Assembly: GCA_002470515.1 (NCBI GenBank)
Contig: DKML01000025.1
Coordinates: 9,571 to 73,570, forward strand
DNA: 64,000 nucleotides
Origin: Proteobacteria bacterium UBA7415
Lineage (GTDB): Bacteria > Pseudomonadota > Gammaproteobacteria > Arenicellales > Arenicellaceae
Reading direction: 5' to 3'
The position numbers and the translations under genes are program-made. The notes under the pieces are model-generated. The model ran no database searches. It was not told the origin of the DNA and saw only the letters and a list, made by a program, of their open reading frames with translations. Positions 9,139-18,682 of the stretch are shown in pieces. The first letter of the stretch is position 1. Each line of letters opens with the position of its first letter.

Positions 9139-10386
9139 ATGAATCACTCAGCACATCCATCAGTTAAAACCACGTCTACTTACCCTGAGTCGCGTAAAGC
9201 GTTGTTTCCTACTTATGGGCCGCCTGAAGAAGCATTTACCCGTGGCGAAGGCTGCTACTTGTTTAAGGAAGGCGAGTCTGAAGGTTATTTGGACTTTTTT
9301 GCAGGCATCGCGGTTAACGCGCTGGGTCACAGTCACCCAGAACTCGTCAGCGTTCTACAGGAACAAGCGGGTAAGCTCTGGCATGTCTCTAACGCGCTTC
9401 GAGTGCCGCAAGGCGAAGAACTAGCGCAGCGCTTAGCGGGCATTGCTGGTCTTGACCGAGTGTTCTTTGGCAACTCAGGCACCGAAGCGGTTGAGTGCGG
9501 ATTAAAAATGATGCGTCGTTTTCACTTTGACCACGGCCGCCCAGAGCGAGACCGGATCATTGGTGTAAATCATGCGTTTCATGGACGTACTCATGGTGGC
9601 ATTTGTGCTGCGGGTAACCCAGAACACACCAAAGGGTTTATTGGCAAAGACGAGCGCTTTGATCACGTCGCCTTTAACGACCTGCCTGCACTAGAAGCGG
9701 CTATTACCGATCATACGGCTGGCATCATCATCGAGACGGTTCAGGGCGAAGGCGGTATTTTTCCAGCACGTACTGATTATTTAAAGAGCGTTCGTGAATT
9801 ATGCGACAAGCACGGCATTTTATTAATGTTAGACGAAGTTCAGTGTGGCGTTGGTCGTACTGGCAAATTCTTTGCATTTGAACATTACGGCGTTCAACCA
9901 GACGTTGTCGCTAGTGCGAAAGGCTTAGGCGGCGGCTACCCAGTGGGCGCATGCATTGCCAGCAAAGCCGTGTCTGACTCTATGGTTATTGGTACACACG
10001 GCAGTACCTATGGCGGTGGACCAATGGCTATGGCGGTTGCGTCTAAAGTCGTAGACATTATCGACGATGCTGAGTTTATGGCACACGTGACGACCAGCAG
10101 CGACATGCTCAACAAAGGACTCAATGACTTAGTTACGCAGTTCCCAGACATCCTTAAAGAAGTGCGCGGCATGGGCTTGATGATTGGTATCGAGTGTATT
10201 CCTGCAGGCGCGAACGGCGAAATCCTGAAGCTAGCGCGCACCCACAATCTTTTAATCACTAAAGCAGGCTGCAACACGCTACGTTTATTGCCACCACTGA
10301 TTATTGGTGAGAAAGAAATTCTCGAAGCCTTGGCGAAACTCAAAACTAGCTTGGTTGAATATCAAGCGCAGATGAATTCTGCCTAA
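9139..10386 (+). CDS. astC: Succinylornithine/acetylornithine aminotransferase
   Basis: PLP-dependent class III aminotransferase that, in the AST pathway, converts succinylornithine plus 2-oxoglutarate to succinylglutamate semialdehyde plus glutamate. The ATG at 9139 is preferred: it follows AGAGAG and starts just before the conserved 'LFPTYGPPEEAFTRGEGCYLF'. Family features include 'FFGNSGTEAVECGLKMMRR', 'NHAFHGRTHGG', the PLP-binding Asp in 'LLMLDEVQCGVGRTGKFFAFE' and the Schiff-base Lys in 'VVASAKGLGGGYPVGA'. The 415-residue length fits the family. ArgD-type enzymes are very similar; the catabolic assignment rests on the downstream astA, astD and astB. A possible hairpin follows the stop, before the M20 gene. 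Confidence 0.85.
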   Translation: MNHSAHPSVKTTSTYPESRKALFPTYGPPEEAFTRGEGCYLFKEGESEGYLDFFAGIAVNALGHSHPELVSVLQEQAGKLWHVSNALRVPQGEELAQRLAGIAGLDRVFFGNSGTEAVECGLKMMRRFHFDHGRPERDRIIGVNHAFHGRTHGGICAAGNPEHTKGFIGKDERFDHVAFNDLPALEAAITDHTAGIIIETVQGEGGIFPARTDYLKSVRELCDKHGILLMLDEVQCGVGRTGKFFAFEHYGVQPDVVASAKGLGGGYPVGACIASKAVSDSMVIGTHGSTYGGGPMAMAVASKVVDIIDDAEFMAHVTTSSDMLNKGLNDLVTQFPDILKEVRGMGLMIGIECIPAGANGEILKLARTHNLLITKAGCNTLRLLPPLIIGEKEILEALAKLKTSLVEYQAQMNSA

Positions 10387-10407
10387 TACCTTATGCTCTT
10401 CTAAACT

Positions 10408-10430
10408 GTGGCTCTCGTAATAGGAGCCAC
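10408..10430 (+). terminator. Hairpin between astC and the M20 hydrolase gene
   Basis: GTGGCTC (10408-10414) and GAGCCAC (10424-10430) form a perfect 7-bp stem with a nine-base loop, 22 bases past astC. No T-tract follows, so partial termination, an RNA-stability element or chance are all possible. Confidence 0.3.
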
Positions 10431-10573
10431 ACGTTCGAGCGTGAGCAAACGGCCGTCGATCTATCGCTTCTTTGTATTCGTACGATTAGATAGCGCGACT
10501 GATATTTTTTAGGTTTATGCCCCTGTACCCCAACTTAGATGGCGTTTTAGATTACGCTCGGATGACTAAATAG

Positions 10574-11803
10574 ATGACTATTGATAAGTCTGTATTAGCT
10601 TGGCTCGACGAACAGCAAGCCGAAATGGAACGCGTATTGCCGCAATGGAGCGAGATCAATTCTGGCTCGTTCAACCCCGAAGGCGTAAACACCTTTGGTG
10701 AGGCCGTGCAGGCGTACATCACCGAGCATCTAGACGTTAACGTTGAACGCCTAAGCATGCCGCCCGTAGAAACTGTAAACGGCCGCGGCGATATCGAGCA
10801 CAAACCGGTAGGCGACCTATTGCGTTTTCGTAAGACTAATTCTCCTAGTGAGCCAAAAATAAAATTACTGCTAACGGGTCATTTGGATACGGTTTTTCCG
10901 ATCGATAGCAGTTTTCAAACCTGCACGATGCTTGAGCCTGGCATGCTGGGTGGCCCCGGTGTTGCCGATATGAAAGGCGGCATTCTTTTAATGATTAACG
11001 CATTGCGCGCCATCGAACGCAGTTCGGTTGCAGACCAAGTAGATTGGCAAATTCTGCTTAACCCAGACGAAGAGATTGGCTCATTGTCTTCGGCGCCACA
11101 CCTAGCGTCTGCCGCAAAAGAAGCCGACATTGGCCTAGTTTATGAGCCAAGCATGCCTTCGGGCGACCTAGCCGGCGCGCGTAAAGGTAGCGGCAACTTC
11201 AGCTTGATCATTAATGGCAAGGCGGCACACGCCGGCCGCGAATTTCATTTGGGTCGAAATGCTATATCGGCATTGGCCGATGCAATGATCGACTTAGAGA
11301 AGATTAATCATGGCGACCACGAAATCACTCTCAACTTAGGTAAAGTACAAGGGGGTGGCCCAGTGAACATTGTGCCTGACAAAGCCATTTGTCACTTTAA
11401 CGTTCGGGTCAACAGCCAAGAAGAAGCGGATATCGCTCAAGCGCATATCGATGCGGTGGTTGCGAGTTTTACAGATCGCGAAGGCTATAGCGCGCAACTT
11501 GTAGGTAAGTTTACCCGCCCCGCAAAACCTGCCACACCTCAGCAAAACAAACTGTTTGAGCTGATCACTGACTGCGGCAACCAACTCGGATTAAGCATTG
11601 CATTTAAGCCAACAGGCGGTTGTTGCGACGGTAATAACCTTGCTGCGGCAGGCTTGCCGAATGTCGACAGCCTTGGCGTACAAGGCGGCAACATTCATTC
11701 GCACGAAGAATATGTACTGCTCGAGAGCTTAGCGACTCGCGCCAAATTGAGCGCAATGATTATTATGCGCCTCGCCACTGAACGAGAGGATTGGGTGCTA
11801 TGA
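10574..11803 (+). CDS. M20-family metallohydrolase in the AST cluster
   Basis: Zinc-dependent M20/M28-type amidohydrolase (glutamate carboxypeptidase, acetylornithine deacetylase and succinyl-diaminopimelate desuccinylase relatives), 409 residues. The metal-site motifs are present: 'LLTGHLDTVFP', 'GPGVADMKGGILLMINAL', 'LLNPDEEIGS' with the catalytic and ligand Glu pair, and 'GGNIHSHEEYV' with the terminal His. The dimerisation insert starts near 'GKAAHAGREFHLGRNA'. Its stop overlaps the astA start (ATGA), so it is translated with the AST enzymes. No M14-type AstE is seen in the cluster; this protein could hydrolyse succinylglutamate in its place. That role is inference. A glutamate carboxypeptidase role is the alternative. 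Confidence 0.85.
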   Translation: MTIDKSVLAWLDEQQAEMERVLPQWSEINSGSFNPEGVNTFGEAVQAYITEHLDVNVERLSMPPVETVNGRGDIEHKPVGDLLRFRKTNSPSEPKIKLLLTGHLDTVFPIDSSFQTCTMLEPGMLGGPGVADMKGGILLMINALRAIERSSVADQVDWQILLNPDEEIGSLSSAPHLASAAKEADIGLVYEPSMPSGDLAGARKGSGNFSLIINGKAAHAGREFHLGRNAISALADAMIDLEKINHGDHEITLNLGKVQGGGPVNIVPDKAICHFNVRVNSQEEADIAQAHIDAVVASFTDREGYSAQLVGKFTRPAKPATPQQNKLFELITDCGNQLGLSIAFKPTGGCCDGNNLAAAGLPNVDSLGVQGGNIHSHEEYVLLESLATRAKLSAMIIMRLATEREDWVL

Positions 11804-12828
11804 GCAATAACCTTGTAATTCGAACGGCTACGCCGGCTGACCTAAAAGCGTGTATGGAACTGTCTAAGCACGTTGGAACCGGCATGACATCGATGCCAAC
11901 TGATGAAAGCCGTTGGATGGAACGTTTAACGCGCAGCGAGCACGACTTTAATGCCGAAGTACCTGCGCTTAATAACGATGAGTACTTCATGGTTTTAGAA
12001 GACCTTGATACCGGCGCAATTGTTGGCAGCGGTGCTTTGTATGCCGGCATTGGTGTAAGCGTGCCTTTCTATTCTTACAAGCTAACAACGCTTGTGTCTT
12101 CTAGCGAAAAGCTAGACCTGACTATGAAGACGCGTATTTTGCATTTGGTCAATGACTACACTGGCGCTACCGAAATTGGTTCGCTGTTTTTATTGCCTGA
12201 GTACCGTCGCGATGGCATCGGTAAGTTTTTATCTCGCGCTCGCATGTTATTGCTCGCGGATTTTCCAGAACGTTTTGACGAGAAAGTATTTGCTGAGTTA
12301 CGCGGCTGGACTGACGAAAACGGACGTTCACCTTTCTGGGAACACTTGGGTCGCAAGTTTTTTGATTTGTCGTTTAAGAAAGCCGACTTTATCAGCGCCG
12401 TTGAAGGCTGGCAGTTTATCTCTGACCTAATGCCTAAGCATCCAGTCTACTTAGACCTATTGCCAGAAGCAGCACAAGACGTTGTTGGCAAGCCGCATGA
12501 TCATGGCGTAGGCGCGATGAAGATACTTGAACGCGAAGGTTTTAAATTTACGGGCTATATCGATATTTTTGATGCGGGCCCATGCCTTGAAGCACAACTT
12601 GACAGCATTAGCACCGTCGCCAATAGTCGGTTATTGAAAGCCCAGTTAACCACCTCAAAAGAAGTGGCAGAAGCGCCTAGCCTAATCTTAAGCAACAACA
12701 CGTTAACCAACTATCGCATGACCTTAGCAAATGGCATGGTCGACGAAGAGTCTGTGTCTCTTGATGAGCAAACCATGCAACGCTTGCAAGTTAACGTCGG
12801 CGAATTAGTCAGGGTAGTAGAAGCTTAA
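11800..12828 (+). CDS. astA: Arginine N-succinyltransferase
   Basis: First enzyme of the AST pathway: succinyl-CoA plus L-arginine gives N2-succinylarginine plus CoA. The ATG at 11800 overlaps the TGA of the M20 gene and has GAGAGGA nine bases upstream, so it is preferred over the TTG at 11791. Conserved AstA segments include 'VIRTATPADLKACMELS', 'GTGMTSMP', 'TEIGSLFLLPEYRRDGIGKFLSRARM' (acyl-CoA binding) and 'WEHLGRKFFDLSFKKADFIS'. At 342 residues it has family length. It is cotranscribed with the M20 hydrolase and followed by astD. Confidence 0.93.
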   Translation: MSNNLVIRTATPADLKACMELSKHVGTGMTSMPTDESRWMERLTRSEHDFNAEVPALNNDEYFMVLEDLDTGAIVGSGALYAGIGVSVPFYSYKLTTLVSSSEKLDLTMKTRILHLVNDYTGATEIGSLFLLPEYRRDGIGKFLSRARMLLLADFPERFDEKVFAELRGWTDENGRSPFWEHLGRKFFDLSFKKADFISAVEGWQFISDLMPKHPVYLDLLPEAAQDVVGKPHDHGVGAMKILEREGFKFTGYIDIFDAGPCLEAQLDSISTVANSRLLKAQLTTSKEVAEAPSLILSNNTLTNYRMTLANGMVDEESVSLDEQTMQRLQVNVGELVRVVEA

Positions 12829-12878
12829 TAACTAACCCCTAGATCAAACATAGAACACACAGACAATAGAGAATCACT

Positions 12879-14342
12879 ATGAAAACGCACTTTTACGACA
12901 ATGCATGGCACGCGGGTACAGGCGCAGAATTAAGCGCTACCTCGTCTACTAATAACCAAGAAATTTGGCGTGGTAACGCTGCTGCACAAGAACAAGTGAA
13001 TGCGGCTATCGAATCAGCTCGCGCTGGTTTTAAAACTTGGTCGCGCACGCCGTACGGCGAACGCGAAGCAATAGTAAAACGCTATCAAGAAGTGCTTAAG
13101 AGTCGCCAAGACGAAATTGCAGCAACCATTGCGTTAGATGTTGGCAAACCTTTGTGGGAAGCCAAAACAGAAGCCGGCGCCATGGTCGGTAAAATTGATT
13201 TATCAATTAGCTCATACCAACAACGTACCGGCACTAACGTGCAAGAAGGCGCTGCGTTTACTACGGCACTAACTCACCGTCCACATGGCGTAATGATAGT
13301 ACTTGGCCCTTACAATTTTCCGGGTCACTTACCTAACGGTCATATAGTCCCTGCGCTACTTGCCGGCAACACAATCGTACACAAGCCAAGTGAGTACACG
13401 CCATTGGTTGGGCAACTGTTAATCGAATGTATGGCCGAAGCGGGCTTTCCAAAAGGCGTTATTAACTTAACCCAAGGTGACGGTCTAACGGGCATGATGC
13501 TCACTAAGCACGAAGATGTAGACGGTGTATTGTTCACGGGCTCTACTCGCACAGGTATTGCGCTGCACAAACAATTTGCAGGCCAACCTGGAAAAATGCT
13601 GGCATTAGAGATGGGCGGCAACAACCCATTGATCGTGTATCAAAACAAAGATCACAAAGCAGCGGTTTATCACACCATTCAATCTGCATTCATCACCAGC
13701 GGCCAACGTTGTACGTGTTCGCGCCGCTTGATTGTTGTTGACGACGCGCAAGGCCATGCTTATGTAGATGCGTTAACTAAAGGTCTATCTGGCATTACGG
13801 CAGCTCTACCGCAAGACAACGGCAACGCTTTTATGGGACCAGTAGTGCACAACCGCATCGCCGATCAATTAATGATTGCTCAAGATAGCTTGATCAAAGG
13901 CGGCGCAAAAGAGCTAGTACGCATGCAACGCCCAAGTAACGACTATGCCTTGCTAACACCTGGGCTATTAGATGTGAGTGCGGTGCCTGACATTGAGGAC
14001 GAAGAACTGTTTGGCCCAATGCTACAACTCTACTGGGCGAACGATTTAGACCATGCCATTGATATGGCTAACGACACGCGCTTTGGATTAAGCGCGGGCA
14101 TGTTTACCGACAACGACGATTCGTGGAACGAGTTTTACACTCGAATTCGCGCAGGCATCGTCAACCGCAATCGCCCTTTAACAGGCGCAAGTGGCGGAGC
14201 TCCGTTTGGTGGTGTTGGCATGAGCGGCAATCATCGCGCAAGTGCATTCTATGCCGCTGACTATTGCGCGTACCCAATGGCGAGCATGTTGGATTCAGTA
14301 GCCACTGTTCCTGAAAATCTCGGACCTGGTCTTTTGCTATGA
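12879..14342 (+). CDS. astD: N-succinylglutamate 5-semialdehyde dehydrogenase
   Basis: NAD-dependent aldehyde dehydrogenase that oxidises succinylglutamate semialdehyde to succinylglutamate in arginine catabolism. 487 residues, the usual AstD length. Visible motifs: 'GPYNFPGHLPNGHIVPALLAG', the cofactor loop 'FTGSTRTGIALH', the general base Glu in 'LALEMGGNNP' and the catalytic Cys in 'SGQRCTCSRRL'. The specific AstD-type 'NRNRPLTGASGGAPFGGVGMSGNH' C-terminal pattern is present in part. It starts 50 bases after astA and overlaps astB by four bases (ATGA). Confidence 0.94.
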   Translation: MKTHFYDNAWHAGTGAELSATSSTNNQEIWRGNAAAQEQVNAAIESARAGFKTWSRTPYGEREAIVKRYQEVLKSRQDEIAATIALDVGKPLWEAKTEAGAMVGKIDLSISSYQQRTGTNVQEGAAFTTALTHRPHGVMIVLGPYNFPGHLPNGHIVPALLAGNTIVHKPSEYTPLVGQLLIECMAEAGFPKGVINLTQGDGLTGMMLTKHEDVDGVLFTGSTRTGIALHKQFAGQPGKMLALEMGGNNPLIVYQNKDHKAAVYHTIQSAFITSGQRCTCSRRLIVVDDAQGHAYVDALTKGLSGITAALPQDNGNAFMGPVVHNRIADQLMIAQDSLIKGGAKELVRMQRPSNDYALLTPGLLDVSAVPDIEDEELFGPMLQLYWANDLDHAIDMANDTRFGLSAGMFTDNDDSWNEFYTRIRAGIVNRNRPLTGASGGAPFGGVGMSGNHRASAFYAADYCAYPMASMLDSVATVPENLGPGLLL

Positions 14343-15703
14343 GCGCAATTAAGAACTCCTATGGCGTAGAAGCAAACTTCGATGGCTTAGTAGGACCAAG
14401 CCATCACTACGCTGGCCTTTCTGACGGCAATATAGCGTCTAAGTCTAACGCTCAATCTATCGCCAATCCTAAAGCCGCTGCATTACAGGGCTTGATGAAA
14501 ATGAAGGCGTTGGCGGATCGTGGTTTTGCGCAAGGCGTGCTACCTCCGCACTTACGACCCAACACATCTGTTTTGCGAAGCATCGGCTTTACAGGCAGTG
14601 ATGCCGAAGTCATTGCTAAGGCATGGAAGCAAGCGCCTGAAATTGCATCACGTTGCTTTTCGGCTTCCGCTATGTGGACTGCCAACGCCGCAACCGTATC
14701 GCCAGCACCTGACACGCAAGACGGCAAAACTCACTTTACGCCTGCCAACTTAACGCGCATGTTCCATCGCTCGTTTGAGTCCCGCTTTACGGCGCGTGTC
14801 TTAAAACAGATATTCGCAGATGAGCGCTATTTCGCACATCACGACCCGCTGCCCGCGGGTCATTACTTTGGCGACGAAGGCGCAGCGAACCACACTCGCT
14901 TGGCACCAAGCCACTCAGAGAAAGGTGTCGAGTTTTTTGTATATGGAGAGCAGGCGTTTAACGAGACTCGGGTTAAGCCAACCCGCTACCCTGCGCGTCA
15001 AAGCCTAGAAGCATCATACGCTATTGCGCGCTTGCATGGCTTAGATTTTGATAAGACCGTTTTTGCTCAACAAAACCCTGATGTAATTGATCAAGGCGTA
15101 TTCCACAATGATGTGATTGCCGTTGGAACCACCAATTGCTTATTCCATCACGAGCAAGCCTTTTATCAATCAGCTGAGGTTATTGCCGAACTCAAGGCCA
15201 AAATGAACAGTGATGATTTTTCGGTCGTCGAAGTCCCTACGTCACAGGTCTCTGTACAAGACGCCGTCAGTACATATCTTTTCAACACGCAGTTGTTAGA
15301 CGTAAGCCAAGGCGGCAAGCCATCCTTTATGTTGGTTGCGCCGACTGAATGCGAAGAGAACGCTGCCGTTAGTGCGTACCTAAAAGAACTAGAGCAATCA
15401 TCTAGCGCGCCCATCGACGAAGTCGTGTTCTTTGATTTACGTGAAAGCATGAAGAACGGCGGAGGCCCAGCGTGCTTGCGCTTACGGGTGCAACTTCAAC
15501 AAGCGGAACTAAACGGACTAGGCGCGCGAGTACTCATCGACGATTCACTTTACGAAGATCTGTGCGACTGGGTAAACACTCATTACCGTGATCGCCTTGC
15601 CTATGAAGATCTAACCGATCCGCAATTAATCGATGAGCTCAAAGCTGCCGCTATAGCCCTAGAACAAGTGCTTGGCATGTCTGGACTGTACGAGTTGAAT
15701 TAA
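14339..15703 (+). CDS. astB: N-succinylarginine dihydrolase
   Basis: Amidinotransferase-fold hydrolase converting succinylarginine to succinylornithine, two ammonia and CO2. The 454 residues begin with the family signature 'VEANFDGLVGPSHHYAGLSDGN' and include 'LPPHLRPNTSVLRSIGF', 'DEGAANHTRLA', 'VFHNDVIAVGTTNCLFHH' with catalytic His, and 'ESMKNGGGPACLRLRV' with the Cys nucleophile. The start overlaps the astD stop (ATGA). This is the last gene of the cluster and is followed by a strong hairpin; astE is not found after it. Confidence 0.95.
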   Translation: MSAIKNSYGVEANFDGLVGPSHHYAGLSDGNIASKSNAQSIANPKAAALQGLMKMKALADRGFAQGVLPPHLRPNTSVLRSIGFTGSDAEVIAKAWKQAPEIASRCFSASAMWTANAATVSPAPDTQDGKTHFTPANLTRMFHRSFESRFTARVLKQIFADERYFAHHDPLPAGHYFGDEGAANHTRLAPSHSEKGVEFFVYGEQAFNETRVKPTRYPARQSLEASYAIARLHGLDFDKTVFAQQNPDVIDQGVFHNDVIAVGTTNCLFHHEQAFYQSAEVIAELKAKMNSDDFSVVEVPTSQVSVQDAVSTYLFNTQLLDVSQGGKPSFMLVAPTECEENAAVSAYLKELEQSSSAPIDEVVFFDLRESMKNGGGPACLRLRVQLQQAELNGLGARVLIDDSLYEDLCDWVNTHYRDRLAYEDLTDPQLIDELKAAAIALEQVLGMSGLYELN

Positions 15704-15741
15704 AAATAGAGCGTATAGATTATCGTCTTATACGCTCTACT
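15701..15741. terminator. Bidirectional terminator between astB and a convergent gene
   Basis: A perfect 11-bp stem, TAGAGCGTATA (15707-15717) with TATACGCTCTA (15729-15739), stands between the astB stop and the stop of the minus-strand gene at 15762. The T-run on the minus strand (TATTTTTA) is better than the CTTTCT on the plus strand. Confidence 0.75.
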
Positions 15742-15761
15742 TTCTGTTGGTAGTGTCTTTA

Positions 15762-16082
15762 TTAAATGGTCAATGGATCAAATGAAGAGTTGATAACGTT
15801 GCCAGAACGACTGAGGCTGCACGTGACAACTCCGATCTTTTCACCAGAGCGTTTATCAACTACTTCCATACGATACTCAGATTTGAATGGTGAAAGATCA
15901 TGATCAAGCTCACCTTTTTTCAAGCCCCCATTGTCAATCACAATTTTGTTTACCGTTTGCCCGCTCTCCTGCATAGCGACAGCAGCACAACGCTGAAAAT
16001 CGTTATCAATGGTAGATGCGAAAGTACTTGTAGTGGTAATAATCATAGAGATGGAGATACTTAAATTTCGAAAGTTAGACAT
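15762..16082 (-). CDS. Small secreted protein of unknown function
   Basis: A 106-residue protein from the ATG at 16082, chosen because AGGAG lies seven bases upstream and because it gives a signal peptide (MSNFRNLSISISMIITTTSTFAST). The mature part has two Cys ('FQRCAAVAMQESGQ', 'GVVTCSLSRSGNV') that could form a disulfide, and is probably a small beta-rich periplasmic domain. I do not recognise the family. It is monocistronic and convergent with astB. Confidence 0.6.
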   Translation of the reverse strand: MSNFRNLSISISMIITTTSTFASTIDNDFQRCAAVAMQESGQTVNKIVIDNGGLKKGELDHDLSPFKSEYRMEVVDKRSGEKIGVVTCSLSRSGNVINSSFDPLTI

Positions 16083-16538
16083 ATAAAACTCCTGCAATAG
16101 CATTTGAAAATAACATGATGTTGATCGTCAATAACTACGTTGCTATGACCATTCAATTATCAGGGACAGCTGCAAGGTATTCGCAGGTGGACCAATTTGA
16201 TAGTGACGAATTATCATCCAAAACATAACTGCTCGTTATATGAAGCACCGACTTAGTGCGACGTGATTCACCATATTTGTGCCTCGTCTTTAAGTGCACT
16301 ATCTACCGACTGTATTTGCGCACTCAAAAAGTGCACCTATTGCTAAGCATTAATAGCGAGAGAGCGCTTAGCTCAATCCAAACCAAAAAACATTTTGTGC
16401 TTCAAAGGAAATCATACTTACAACACCAAAAAACTTATCTCAAAATTCTTTGTATTGCTGTCTCTTGCACGCGCCTAGAACCTCCAAAACGTGTATTCTG
16501 CCGTTTAGTTCAACGATAAAATCTGCGGAGAAAACACT
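16083..16538. other. Intergenic stretch with no recognised gene
   Basis: About 450 bases. One open frame of 87 codons (16256-16519) has no recognisable protein features. No hairpin with a T-tract was noticed. It presumably carries promoters for both flanking genes. Confidence 0.45.
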
Positions 16539-16994
16539 ATGATTATCGAGATACTCTTAATTGCCTCATCTCTTTCCTTGGGCTTATTGATAGGTAGCCT
16601 GCTTGCCGAAGCCTTTATATTAGTACCGTATTGGCGAGAAATGGATTCTGCAGAGTTCTTGAAACTGCACGGCTCGCTTGGTCCCAAGCTTTATGGCTAT
16701 TTCGCGCCGTTAACAATTCTGGGCACGATAATCCCGATTGCTGCTGCAGTAACCCCCATTATTCTAGGCGCGCCAGTGGGGCTTTCGATAATCCCAGCAT
16801 TTCTCGTATCAACAATGCTGGTGATCTATTTCGCTTATTTTAAAGGCGCGAACCACAGCTTTGAAACGGGTTCGGTAGGTATTGATGGCGTAGCTGAAGA
16901 ACTACGCAAATGGGCTCAATGGCATTGGGTTAGAGTTGGCTTGGGATTGGTGGCATTTTTTGCATCACTGCTTGTGCTTCTGTTTAACGCCTAA
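16539..16994 (+). CDS. DUF1772-like four-helix membrane protein
   Basis: Integral membrane protein of 151 residues with four hydrophobic helices (about 3-28, 50-75, 80-100 and 128-149). The first helix ends in 'AEAFILVPYWREM', followed by an amphipathic loop with 'FLKLHGSLGPKLY', and the last loop has 'EELRKWAQWHWVRVGLG'. This arrangement matches DUF1772/anthrone oxygenase-like proteins. The function of bacterial members is not established. It appears to be a single gene, with GCGGAGAAAAC upstream as ribosome binding site. Confidence 0.6.
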   Translation: MIIEILLIASSLSLGLLIGSLLAEAFILVPYWREMDSAEFLKLHGSLGPKLYGYFAPLTILGTIIPIAAAVTPIILGAPVGLSIIPAFLVSTMLVIYFAYFKGANHSFETGSVGIDGVAEELRKWAQWHWVRVGLGLVAFFASLLVLLFNA

Positions 16995-17183
16995 ATAGAA
17001 CAACATAGAGAATGCCTTCAGAGACATCTATTATCAGTTTTCTGGAATACTTGTTTGGTCAAACTGGGGCCTCTGGCCAAAATACAATGTTTTGAAACCC
17101 ATCGACAGTTTTATCCCGCAGCTCCTAGGGTCACTCGAATATAGTGATCGCAAAGTACGGCTAAGGCAAAATAGACGTAGAGT

Positions 17184-18611
17184 TTACTCTTGGACATGCT
17201 TTAATTTAGTTCTTTGAGCGTGCTTACCTACAACAGCGTGCAGGAACGAGCCGGTGGATCTTTTTGTTGATAACAAAACCATAGCAGTAAGACATAACAT
17301 CATTACTTCGGCCGTTGGTCCTGCATACCAAATACCCACTTCACCTAAGAAATTCGGTAATTTCAAGATTAAAGGAATTCCAAAAAGGTAAGTTCGAGAC
17401 AAACCAAGTAATGCAGCCTTGCTGGCTTTACCTATCGCCTGAAAGTAGGTGCTTACCATCAACGTCGGTCCAAACAAAAAAAACAGCATTGTATTGATAG
17501 GCAGTATACGGCCTATTTCTGCGGCTATTCCTACGTCATCAACAAATATAAAACCAATGCGGTCTTTAAAAATGTAAAAACAAACCTGCGCAACAATCCC
17601 GTAAACAGCCGCTATTGCTATGGCTATCCTGAATGCCTCAGAGCTACGTTTAAATTTCAGCGCCCCGTAATTGTTGCCCGTAATAGTTTGTAGGGCCATG
17701 CTTAATCCTAATAGGGGCAGAAACGTAAACGTCATTAGTCGCGTAATAATCCCATAGGCACCGGCCGTTAATGCATACGAATCCGTATTCCATGTTTGAA
17801 GGCTGTACAAGATAATAACGGCTGATAACGACAAGCCAACATAACCAAGGCTTGATGGTATACCGAGCGCAACAAATTCGCTCCAGTGGCTTCGAAGTTT
17901 GGTGAACCCAGCGAACTCAATACTCACCGTTGAACCTCCCTGCGACCGAAGATAGATCGCGACGCCTAGCGCACAGATTTGCGCTAAAGCAGTACCATAA
18001 GCCGAACCCGCAACGCCCAGGTCCATCCGTACAATAAAAAGATAATTGAACACAAAGTTTAGAAAGGTCGAGAAAAGAGTAACAACAACCATGCCACCCA
18101 TCTGACCTTCGCATCGAAGTGTGTCGATACTTATACCTAAAACAAAAACCGCCGGTGAGAAAAATATCAAGATTGATATATAGGTGTACCCTAGCGAACC
18201 CAACAATTGGCTACCATTTGATAACTCTAAGGCCATGGTCTCGCCAAAGAGCAAGATCCCAATAATAAGCACTAAGCTTACACATTGCGAAAGCACTAAT
18301 GCACCACTCAAAGCATGACCTGCTTCATCGTTCGACTTTGCACCCAACAGTCTGGCGAAGACACTTGAGTAACCTGAGGAAACCAGTGTTGATACAGCAA
18401 CCAAAAGCATATACACCGGAAACATCAGCGTAACCGCAGTCAGCGCATCGGCACCCACATACTCACCAAGGTAGTAGGCGTCAACTAAGGTAAACAGTCC
18501 ATTGGCGGCCATTATCAAAATGATTGGGGTAGCCGTTTTAACAAAGAGCTTAGCGAGTGAACCGCTGAGGAATATATTTTTCGGTGCGCTGCTTGTTATT
18601 TCGTTATTCAT
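17184..18611 (-). CDS. MATE-family multidrug/metabolite efflux transporter
   Basis: Twelve-helix cation-coupled antiporter of 475 residues. The two MATE halves are recognisable: 'ATPIILIMAANGLFTLVDAYYLGEYVG' with 'DALTAVTLMFPVYMLL' in the first, and 'LGIPSSLGYVGLSLSAVIIL' in the second. The early 'MAANGLFTLVDAYYLG' segment is typical of the DinF/NorM-like MepA subgroup. Substrates cannot be assigned. A nearly perfect 38-base palindrome lies 78 bases upstream and overlaps a plausible promoter, so repression by a dimeric regulator and induction by a substrate is likely. Confidence 0.9.
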   Translation of the reverse strand: MNNEITSSAPKNIFLSGSLAKLFVKTATPIILIMAANGLFTLVDAYYLGEYVGADALTAVTLMFPVYMLLVAVSTLVSSGYSSVFARLLGAKSNDEAGHALSGALVLSQCVSLVLIIGILLFGETMALELSNGSQLLGSLGYTYISILIFFSPAVFVLGISIDTLRCEGQMGGMVVVTLFSTFLNFVFNYLFIVRMDLGVAGSAYGTALAQICALGVAIYLRSQGGSTVSIEFAGFTKLRSHWSEFVALGIPSSLGYVGLSLSAVIILYSLQTWNTDSYALTAGAYGIITRLMTFTFLPLLGLSMALQTITGNNYGALKFKRSSEAFRIAIAIAAVYGIVAQVCFYIFKDRIGFIFVDDVGIAAEIGRILPINTMLFFLFGPTLMVSTYFQAIGKASKAALLGLSRTYLFGIPLILKLPNFLGEVGIWYAGPTAEVMMLCLTAMVLLSTKRSTGSFLHAVVGKHAQRTKLKHVQE

Positions 18612-18682
18612 TTTGTTACCGTTTTGCTCTAATTAGCTGTCTCAACTTCACCAAACAACATCAGTATTGAGTGGCGGGAAAG

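Noticed and set aside
16256-16519. 87-codon plus-strand frame
   Set aside because: No recognisable protein features, no convincing ribosome site, and low-complexity translation; treated as noncoding.
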